Shown here one piece after another: positions 21,458 through 26,726 of a DNA stretch of 34,322 nt. The stretch covers positions 1 through 34,322 of the IMG/VR virus record IMGVR_UViG_3300009105_000017; one strand, given 5' to 3'. The translations under genes were made by a program, and so were the position numbers. Every line of letters begins with the position of its first letter. Positions within the stretch are counted from its first letter, which is position 1. The notes beneath the pieces are model-generated. The model was not told where the DNA came from, made no database searches, and saw nothing but the letters and a program-made list of their open reading frames with translations. The DNA is from a virus.

Positions 21458-22219
21458 TCACTTCTTAGGTTTATAATTGTCTACCAGTTTGAAGAAATTT
21501 GAAGCAAGTTTTTTGATATCCGCGTGCAGTACCTTGCTCACTTTTTCTTCATTATAAAGGGTGATTAAGGCATTGGTTGTAAACAACCAATGCTGCACCT
21601 TTTCTTCCTTCGACAGTTCAGACCGTTCAATGGGAATGCCGGTTTTTTCAACAGGTTCCGCGATAGAGATTTCTCTAATGTCCGTATCGGTATCCGTGCC
21701 GATACCCTTTACTACTTCGTCAACGTTTGGTACTTCGGGAACCTTTGTGACCATTGCTTCAAGTGCTTTATCGGCTATCTTTTTCTTATACCGATTGAAA
21801 GCCACATAGACTGAATAGGGATTTCTATATTCCCTATTCACTGTCTCCGCTTCCGTGGTCTCTATCCAATCTTCGATATCGTCTTTATGGACAATTAGGT
21901 TGATTGAATAGGAGACGAATTGATTAGTTAACATTGGGAAATGCTTTTCCCTCCACTTTCCGAAGGCTTTATTGTTATTGTTGACGGACCTTTTTGCCTG
22001 TTGAAACAACAGTCCAAAGTCAAATAACTCAACGATGTCATTGACTCTGTTGTTGAACCTGTTGGCATAGTGGATTTTGCAAGTATCAAACTGGATATTA
22101 TCCACTTTGACGACTGAATCAATCCAATTCTTTTTTGAATCTTCTACTACCTTAGAATCCATTTCATTAGTCTTAATTTCTCCGTTCTTCTTGCGCGTGA
22201 CTACTTTTTGTGTACTCAT
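21458..22219 (-). CDS. DUF3102-like early protein
   Basis: A 253-residue protein whose centre (FDFGLLFQQAKRSVNNNNKA then FGKWREKHFPML) resembles the DUF3102 pattern of a long helix, a G-x-W-x-x-x-x-FP turn and a helix-turn-helix-like region found in phage and plasmid regulators. The N-terminus is Lys-rich, and residues near 170-200 are acidic and probably flexible. The ATG at 22219 follows GGAG by nine bases; the earlier ATG is less likely. It is the main gene of the first leftward unit, so it is a candidate early regulator and might bind the nearby palindromes. Confidence 0.65.
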   Translation of the reverse strand: MSTQKVVTRKKNGEIKTNEMDSKVVEDSKKNWIDSVVKVDNIQFDTCKIHYANRFNNRVNDIVELFDFGLLFQQAKRSVNNNNKAFGKWREKHFPMLTNQFVSYSINLIVHKDDIEDWIETTEAETVNREYRNPYSVYVAFNRYKKKIADKALEAMVTKVPEVPNVDEVVKGIGTDTDTDIREISIAEPVEKTGIPIERSELSKEEKVQHWLFTTNALITLYNEEKVSKVLHADIKKLASNFFKLVDNYKPKK

Positions 22220-22223
22220 AGTT

Positions 22224-22316
22224 TTAATCTCCAGTGTACTGCTCAAAGGGCATGAACTGCCCTATATGAGCAGTCGGTAAAAGGTTTATTTCAATTACTA
22301 CTTGTGCTTTGTCCAT
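22224..22316 (-). CDS. Small leader reading frame, 30 residues
   Basis: The ATG at 22316 lies within the end of the preceding small frame and reads MDKAQVVIEINLLPTAHIGQ to TAA at 22224-22226, five bases before the DUF3102-like start. The ribosome site is weak. A hairpin (GGGCA-TGAAC-TGCCC inside GCTCA/TGAGC, 22241-22271) lies within it. It may be a coupled leader peptide or chance. Confidence 0.35.
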   Translation of the reverse strand: MDKAQVVIEINLLPTAHIGQFMPFEQYTGD

Positions 22317-22405
22317 AACCGGATATCAAGATTAAATGCTTCACTTTCGCGAAGCATAAGCCTTTGGTCCGTTTGGTTATGGATACATAAAAAACTATTT
22401 TCCAT
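22298..22405 (-). CDS. Small leader reading frame, 35 residues
   Basis: A strong ribosome site (GAAAGGAGTATT) precedes the ATG at 22405. The frame reads MENSFLCIHNQTDQRLMLRE and ends DIRLWTKHK before TAG. It is the first cistron after the 22500 promoter. The same bases hold nested inverted repeats, so the region may act both as a peptide gene and as a structured RNA. Function unknown. Confidence 0.55.
   Translation of the reverse strand: MENSFLCIHNQTDQRLMLRESEAFNLDIRLWTKHK
22312..22383. other. Nested inverted repeats in the early leader
   Basis: TCCATAACC (22312-22320) pairs with GGTTATGGA (22375-22383). Inside, ATGCTTC (22336-22342) pairs with GAAGCAT (22351-22357). The leader RNA could fold into a stem enclosing a second hairpin, covering most of the 35-residue frame. 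Confidence 0.55.
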
Positions 22406-22485
22406 AATACTCCTTTCATAAGTTATTGATATCATTGAAGATATCAGGTTTTGGTTTATGTTCGGGTTCCATTCCATGAGGTTTT

Positions 22486-22515
22486 ATTATCACATAAAAC
22501 GATATATTATGTCAA
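22486..22515 (-). promoter_or_regulatory. Sigma-70 promoter, first leftward unit
   Basis: On the minus strand, TTGACA (22510-22515), then GATAAT at 18 bases or TGATAA at 17. It shares AGTGCTTGACAT with the promoter at 21036-21064. An operator-like palindrome lies 10 bases upstream of the -35. Confidence 0.8.
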
Positions 22516-22525
22516 GCACTATTTT

Positions 22526-22547
22526 GTCTTATTACATGTAATAAAAC
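22526..22547. promoter_or_regulatory. Operator-like palindrome, site 3
   Basis: Core TTATTACATGTAATAA with GTC on one side and AAC on the other, so one mismatch. With flanking TTT/AAA the symmetry extends further. It is upstream of the -35 here, unlike sites 1 and 2, so a bound protein could activate at this site. Confidence 0.8.
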
Positions 22548-22958
22548 AAAGTGTTATAAACAGCTAAAATAAAACAATGTTTTATGTTAGTTTGCCCAAA
22601 GCAATTCGCGTATGTTTAATTATGTCATACCTAAGTTACTGTAATCATTGATTATTCCTTGTTATCATAGTAGTAAGTAATTATAAATATGAGTATAGAA
22701 ATTTTAGGTAAAAAGCGCGCGCAAACCTATAATAGAAAATAGGTTTTACTATGATAACTATGCAGAACTATGACACAAGAAAAACAGATAGTTTTATTGA
22801 TACCTCTTTTACTGCCTTGAATAAAAGACGGACTATGTTTCTGATTGCAATGTATTTTTCTACGCTTCAGTGTGTCGGCTAGTCAGCATACCGTAAAAGG
22901 TTTGATTACTAATACATTGTTTTACTTATGTCTTAATGTTAAGTTAGCTAAACAATTG

Positions 22959-22978
22959 GACTGCTACCAGTAGCAATC
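22959..22978. repeat. 20-bp palindrome, copy 14 (diverged)
   Basis: GACTGCTACCAGTAGCAATC. The inner arms are changed in a paired way (GCTAC/GTAGC), so the inner stem is kept while the outer C3-A18 pair is lost. Confidence 0.88.
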
Positions 22979-23109
22979 CTAATATCTGGTATACGATGTC
23001 TAATATCTGATATTTCAGAAGGGGTACCCCCAAAGTGTCGTTTCGCCAGCGCCAGGAACGGAACCCCTCACACGTCCAATCTCTATTCTACATAAAACAT
23101 TGTTTTACG

Positions 23110-23128
23110 GATTGCTTCAGTGGCAATC
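23110..23128. repeat. 20-bp palindrome, copy 15 (degenerate)
   Basis: GATTGCTTCAGTGGCAATC, 19 bases: one arm has lost a base and gained changes while the outer GATTGC/GGCAATC is intact. Confidence 0.75.
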
Positions 23129-23182
23129 TAACTGTCGGCTATCTGACATCCCCAATACCTTATTATATACGCATAGCTACCA

Positions 23183-23217
23183 GATTGCCCTAAGCTCCTC
23201 ACCTCATGGTGGCAATC
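23183..23217. repeat. 20-bp palindrome, copy 16 with enlarged loop
   Basis: GATTGCC and GGCAATC arms separated by 21 bases in place of the usual 6 between them. Probably a copy with an insertion in its centre. Confidence 0.7.
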
Positions 23218-23248
23218 CGCCCATACTACCCTACAGCCAAAAATTTCG

Positions 23249-23274
23249 GATTGCCCTACAGCCCGGTGGCAATC
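23249..23274. repeat. 20-bp palindrome, copy 17 with enlarged loop
   Basis: GATTGCC-12-GGCAATC. The loop begins CCTA like that of copy 16 (CCCTAAGCTCC, CCCTACAGCCC), so the two share an origin. Confidence 0.72.
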
Positions 23275-23370
23275 CACCATTTCTCCGTATGCAAGAATCA
23301 TGCCAACTTTTAACATCTCTAAATTTATTTTTTCTCCCTATTTTTCACTCCTCCACTTAAAAAATAATTC

Positions 23371-23399
23371 TTGACATTTAATAAAAAGTATGTTATAAT
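23371..23399 (+). promoter_or_regulatory. Perfect sigma-70 promoter, rightward late genes
   Basis: TTGACA (23371-23376), 17 bases, TATAAT (23394-23399): full consensus. It faces the terminase, lysis and virion genes, with a leader of about 110 bases. Confidence 0.9.
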
Positions 23400-23412
23400 A
23401 AAAACTCCCTTG

Positions 23413-23429
23413 GGTGGATTTTATCCACC
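23413..23429 (+). other. Leader hairpin 1 before small terminase
   Basis: GGTGGAT-TTT-ATCCACC, a 7-bp stem beginning about seven bases after the likely transcription start. Confidence 0.75.
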
Positions 23430-23431
23430 TA

Positions 23432-23457
23432 TCGGATTGCCACTGGTGGCAATCCGA
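23432..23457. repeat. 20-bp palindrome, copy 18, extended stem (leader hairpin 2)
   Basis: The core GATTGCCACTGGTGGCAATC (23435-23454) is exact, with paired flanks giving 12-bp arms. It is the middle of three hairpins in the late leader. Confidence 0.95.
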
Positions 23458-23469
23458 AATCCCTTTCCA

Positions 23470-23498
23470 GGTGGGTGGGTTGCGGTTGCCCACCCACC
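23470..23498 (+). other. Leader hairpin 3 before small terminase
   Basis: GGTGGGTGGG pairs exactly with CCCACCCACC across a 9-base loop. It ends 18 bases before the ATG and could mask or expose the AAAGGA ribosome site. Confidence 0.8.
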
Positions 23499-23516
23499 AA
23501 ACAAAGGACCAAACAT

Positions 23517-23999
23517 ATGACAAGCACACTTGAAGATTTTGACTTTATGGCAGAACCCACTGAACCCCTCATCTCACTCGGCAAAAGAGATGATGAAGTG
23601 GGCAAACCTACATCAAAAATGGATAATAAGAAATTCGCCCAGGCGATTCTTGACGTATTTGAACTTTTAGGCGGCTCTAAGTGGCTACTCTCCCAAGCTA
23701 ATATTGACCCTAAAGGATTTCTTGCGATGCTATCAAAAATGATTCCTAAATCTATCGATGCTGATGATCTTCAAGGTCTTACCATCATGCTCATCGATCA
23801 ATATGTTGAAGGTGGTGATAATAAAATCTTAAATATTGAAACTCGCAGCCCTGCCATTCCAGCTTCAGCTGCGCCTGCTGCTGGTGGTGGTCCGTCAGAA
23901 CTTGGTCAGCCGACAGATCAGTTTCCGACCACCGGGACTGCCACCAGTGGCAATCCAATTCCAAAATCTGAGATTGATATAATTGATATTTTTAAATGA
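23517..23999 (+). CDS. Probable terminase small subunit
   Basis: A 160-residue protein directly before the large terminase, with a 4-base overlap. Its middle (LLGGSKWLLSQANIDPKGFL then AMLSKMIPK) resembles the helical pattern of many small terminases or their adjacent recognition proteins. The N-terminus has the motif LEDFDFM shared with the SSB tip, and the C-terminal 45 residues are Ala/Gly/Pro-rich and carry the palindrome-encoded TATSGNP. It would recognise phage DNA ends or a pac site for packaging; the assignment rests mainly on position. The ATG at 23517 was chosen because a longer GTG start would fall inside the leader hairpin. Confidence 0.65.
   Translation: MTSTLEDFDFMAEPTEPLISLGKRDDEVGKPTSKMDNKKFAQAILDVFELLGGSKWLLSQANIDPKGFLAMLSKMIPKSIDADDLQGLTIMLIDQYVEGGDNKILNIETRSPAIPASAAPAAGGGPSELGQPTDQFPTTGTATSGNPIPKSEIDIIDIFK
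23936..23955. repeat. 20-bp palindrome, copy 19 (inside a gene end)
   Basis: GACTGCCACCAGTGGCAATC, read in frame as TATSGN in the low-complexity tail of the small terminase, 40 bases before the large terminase start. Confidence 0.95.
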
Positions 24000-25420
24000 A
24001 AATACAAATACCTTATAACTTTACACCCCGCGAATATCAAAAGCCTGTATACAACGCCCTCCCACAAGGTTTTATTAGAGGTGTAGTAATTTGGCATCGA
24101 CGTGCTGGTAAGGATAAGTCCTTTATTAACATACTTGGACGTGAATCGTTTAAACGTGTAGGTACATATTTCTATATTCTTCCTTACTACAAACAAGCGC
24201 GTTTAATTATATGGGAAGGCGCGGATTCTTCTGGATTTAGGTTTATAGACCATTTCCCTGAACGTGTCATTAAACGACGCGAAAACCAACAAATGGTATT
24301 GGAGTTGACAAATGGATCTATCGTCAGAATGCTTGGATCGGATAACATTGACGCAATTGTGGGAACTAACCCTATCGGAGTTATATTCTCAGAATTCTCC
24401 CTCCATAAACCCGCTGCATGGAATTATTTACGGCCCATATTACTTGAAAACAAAGGATGGGCATTGTTTAATGGAACACCTCGGGGTAAGAATGCACTCT
24501 GGAAAATGTATCAGTATGCGAAAAAAGATCCAGGATGGTTTAGTGAGTTACTCACTGTCCGTGATACAAGGAAACCTGACGGATCTCCTGTTATCACCGA
24601 AGAAGATATTGAAATAGAACGTCAGTCAGGAATGCCGGAAGAGCTTATCCAACAAGAATATTATTGCTCGTTTGAAGCAGGATTAGTCGGGTCGATTCTC
24701 GGGGATCTGATGACTGATGCAGCTGAACAAGGTCGTATAGGTCGTTTTCCTTGGGACCCAAACTTACCTGTCACTACTGCTTGGGATCTTGGATTTGATG
24801 ATACCAATACCATCTGGTTTGCTCAATTTGCGGGTCGAGAAATCCGATTAATAGATTGTTTATATGCTAACCGAAAGCCAGCGGGGTATTATGTCAATGA
24901 ACTTAATAAAAAAGCCTACACTTATTCTGAGCATTTCTTTCCGCATGACGTGGAAGTTCATGAATATTCCACAGGAAAAACTCGACGAGAAACTTTCGAA
25001 GATCTTGGTCTCCGAAATATCATCACAATTCCGAAAATGGCAGTCGCAGATAAATATGGTTTGTCTGAAGGTCATAATGTCATGCGGCAAACTCTCCCTG
25101 TATGTTACTTCGACGAAGAACACTGCGAAGATGGAATTGAAGGTCTCAAATCTTACAGACGTGAGTGGGATGAAAAGAAAGAGAAGTTCGGAGACTCGCC
25201 TGTTAAAGATTGGGCCAAACATTTTGCAGATGGATATAGACAGCTTGCGGCTGGTGTAGGGATGAGAATTGAAATGGCCGAATTGCCACTGGTGGCAATG
25301 CAAAGGTATAATGAGTTAGAGTTTACAGAATTAAGAAATCAGAGATATGATCCATTGGAGGATTACTTAAAAGATGATGATGATGATTGGCAACACCAAA
25401 ATGGGATATGGAGGCAATGA
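23996..25420 (+). CDS. Terminase large subunit
   Basis: A 474-residue packaging motor that pumps phage DNA into the capsid and cuts it. ATPase: Walker A-like WHRRAGKD (33-40), Walker B GVIFSEF with catalytic Glu133, coupling motif NGTPRGKN (159-166). Nuclease: first acid in TAWDLGFDD (Asp264) and the closing HFADGYRQL stretch. The family usually runs 450-600 residues. The palindrome at 25281-25300 reads LPLVAM near residue 430, after the nuclease core, followed by an acidic tail with five Asp in a row. The ATG overlaps the previous TGA (ATGA) with a poor ribosome site, so translation is probably coupled. Confidence 0.93.
   Translation: MKIQIPYNFTPREYQKPVYNALPQGFIRGVVIWHRRAGKDKSFINILGRESFKRVGTYFYILPYYKQARLIIWEGADSSGFRFIDHFPERVIKRRENQQMVLELTNGSIVRMLGSDNIDAIVGTNPIGVIFSEFSLHKPAAWNYLRPILLENKGWALFNGTPRGKNALWKMYQYAKKDPGWFSELLTVRDTRKPDGSPVITEEDIEIERQSGMPEELIQQEYYCSFEAGLVGSILGDLMTDAAEQGRIGRFPWDPNLPVTTAWDLGFDDTNTIWFAQFAGREIRLIDCLYANRKPAGYYVNELNKKAYTYSEHFFPHDVEVHEYSTGKTRRETFEDLGLRNIITIPKMAVADKYGLSEGHNVMRQTLPVCYFDEEHCEDGIEGLKSYRREWDEKKEKFGDSPVKDWAKHFADGYRQLAAGVGMRIEMAELPLVAMQRYNELEFTELRNQRYDPLEDYLKDDDDDWQHQNGIWRQ
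25281..25300. repeat. 20-bp palindrome, copy 20 (inside a gene)
   Basis: AATTGCCACTGGTGGCAATG: the inner 18 bases match while both outermost bases are changed, again with a frame different from ATSGN (LPLVAM). It lies in the C-terminal tail of the large terminase. Confidence 0.9.
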
Positions 25421-25707
25421 CACTAAGACAAAAACAATCTAAATTCGCTCATATGGTAGCATTACTAATTCTATTTACCTATGAACAAGGCTATGAAATT
25501 ACTTTTGGAGATGCATGGGCAAGCTCTGGTCATAAGGAAGGATCATTTCATTATAAACGACTTGCTATTGACTTAAATCTATTTTTAAATGGAAAATATT
25601 TAATAAATACAGAAGCTCACGAACCTCTTGGATTATTTTGGGAATTTTTAGGAGGCACTTGGGGTGGTCGATGGGGTGATGGTAATCATTATAGCTATGG
25701 AGAATAG
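25417..25707 (+). CDS. M15-family peptidase, probable endolysin
   Basis: A 96-residue compact peptidase of the M15 (VanY/T5-endolysin) type that would cut peptide bonds in the cell wall at lysis. The zinc-site pattern is SFHYKRLAIDLNL, giving His45 and Asp52, then GGRWGDGNHYSYG with Asp88 and His91. There is no clear signal peptide, so release would need a holin. The start is the ATG at 25417, with GGAGGCA upstream, overlapping the terminase stop; the longer frame from 25387 lies inside terminase. Confidence 0.85.
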   Translation: MTLRQKQSKFAHMVALLILFTYEQGYEITFGDAWASSGHKEGSFHYKRLAIDLNLFLNGKYLINTEAHEPLGLFWEFLGGTWGGRWGDGNHYSYGE

Positions 25708-25716
25708 GAGGCAATA

Positions 25717-26121
25717 ATGCAAAGTTTATGTAGATGGTGTGAAGAAAAGATTGAAGGTGGTATGGAAGTACGTGATGTTACTGGTAATTTTCACAAAGAA
25801 TGTGCAACAGAATGTTGTAGAAATTGTGGTACATGCTGTCATACAATATTGATTCCAACACGTTTTGAATGGTCAGACATGGACTCCCGTATTTTCTATG
25901 AGAAGAGAGACATATTAACGGTAAAGGATAATATGGGAGGTATTACTTTAGTAATGACAAATAATCCATGTGCTCTATTTGAAAAGGGTACTGGATGTAA
26001 AATATATGATAAAAGACCCTATTGGTGTCAGGTCTATGAACCAAAAAACGATCCTTTTCATGCCAGTCTGTGCCCTCTATGTGTAGAATTTGAAGGAGAG
26101 ATGCCAAAAAATAATGCTTGA
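25717..26121 (+). CDS. YkgJ-like Cys cluster protein
   Basis: A 134-residue protein with CRNCGTCC (34-41), the CxxCxxCC signature of the YkgJ family thought to bind zinc or an iron-sulphur cluster, followed later by the matching CALFEKGTGCKIYDKRPYWC. An extra N-terminal pair (CRWC) may bind another metal. Its role in phages is unknown. The ribosome site is TAGGAGGCAATA. Its TGA stop overlaps the -35 of the promoter at 26118-26146. Confidence 0.85.
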   Translation: MQSLCRWCEEKIEGGMEVRDVTGNFHKECATECCRNCGTCCHTILIPTRFEWSDMDSRIFYEKRDILTVKDNMGGITLVMTNNPCALFEKGTGCKIYDKRPYWCQVYEPKNDPFHASLCPLCVEFEGEMPKNNA

Positions 26122-26146
26122 CAAGTGACACGAAGTGTGGTATAGT
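26118..26146 (+). promoter_or_regulatory. Sigma-70 promoter, rightward
   Basis: TTGACA (26118-26123), 17 bases, TATAGT (26141-26146). It overlaps the YkgJ-like stop codon and faces the zinc protein and head genes, so it may boost the structural genes. Confidence 0.8.
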
Positions 26147-26187
26147 GTGGGTATACTGATATCTATATATTCTTGAAAAGGATAAAT

Positions 26188-26397
26188 ATGTGTAGGACTG
26201 ACGGTGAATCAAAGTGCCCTATATGTAATAGTCTTATGTATTGGGCAGGTAACGACATGACAGGCGAAGATTCGGGATGGCGATGCCTGGGGAAAAACTG
26301 TAGAGTGTTTTTTCCATCAAAAACCGATAACAAAGAAATTCAGGCAGACACAAGGAATCAACGTGCGTGCCCTGGTTTCTATGTTGATGATTTTTAA
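26188..26397 (+). CDS. Small zinc-ribbon protein
   Basis: A 69-residue protein with CPIC near residue 10, then WRCLGKNC near 31-38, a two-pair zinc ribbon, and a further Cys near the end. The ATG at 26188 has AAAAGGATAA upstream; a TTG five codons earlier is less likely. It is the first gene after the promoter at 26118-26146, and a regulatory or DNA-binding role is plausible but unproven. Confidence 0.72.
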   Translation: MCRTDGESKCPICNSLMYWAGNDMTGEDSGWRCLGKNCRVFFPSKTDNKEIQADTRNQRACPGFYVDDF

Positions 26398-26418
26398 ATT
26401 ATTTAAAGGAGAGCTAAA

Positions 26419-26715
26419 ATGGCTGATGAAAAAGTGAGAACTACTGCCGAAAAAGCTGCTCAATCTGAAGGGAGTGAGGATTTTGATTTCATGGGCGGCG
26501 ATGAGAAGACTCAAGTAGCAGGCAAGAAATCTAAAGACAAGATTGCCACTGGTGGCAATCCGGAGATTGGAAATCTCACGAGAGAAGTCATCCTTGAAGC
26601 CCGAAAAAGAGCAGCATCTCCGAAGGGGCTTGTTATAGATGAGTTTCTTAAGGAGTTTAAAATCATTTCAATGGATGTTGACGCGGTACTGCATGGCCCA
26701 CTTCCTAAGAAATAG
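26419..26715 (+). CDS. Hypothetical protein with EDFDFM and inserted palindrome
   Basis: A 98-residue protein in the head gene block. Residues 1-40 are charged and flexible and include EDFDFM (20-25), also found in the SSB tail and small terminase. The palindrome reads KIATGGNPEIGN near residues 41-52, between the flexible part and a helical C-terminal domain (EVILEARKRAASPKGLVIDE). The C-terminal part may be the real folded core. The ribosome site is AAGGAGAGC. Function unknown; the place suggests a head accessory. Confidence 0.7.
   Translation: MADEKVRTTAEKAAQSEGSEDFDFMGGDEKTQVAGKKSKDKIATGGNPEIGNLTREVILEARKRAASPKGLVIDEFLKEFKIISMDVDAVLHGPLPKK
26541..26560. repeat. 20-bp palindrome, copy 21 (inside a gene)
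   Basis: GATTGCCACTGGTGGCAATC, exact and in the opposite orientation; read as IATGGN, the same codon frame as the ATSGN copies. Confidence 0.96.
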
Positions 26716-26726
26716 GAGATCCTCCG

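Larger units (their letters stand above)
22548..23370. other. Divergent control region, largely non-coding
   Basis: About 820 bases lie between the leftward and rightward promoters. It holds the palindromes ATAAAACA-A-TGTTTTAT (22570-22586) and TAAAACA-T-TGTTTTA (23093-23107), plus a half site near 22914. There is a GCGCGCGC tract (22715-22722) beside an 8-bp hairpin (22723-22746), CTAATATCTG twice (22979-22988 and 23000-23009), and a cluster of diverged 20-bp palindromes. There is no gene with a ribosome site. The place and content fit an origin or master control region, but nothing proves replication starts here. Confidence 0.5.

Noticed and set aside
22751-22882. A 43-codon plus-strand frame in the control region
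   Set aside because: It has no ribosome site, lies in otherwise non-coding DNA and its product resembles nothing I recognise; chance cannot be excluded.
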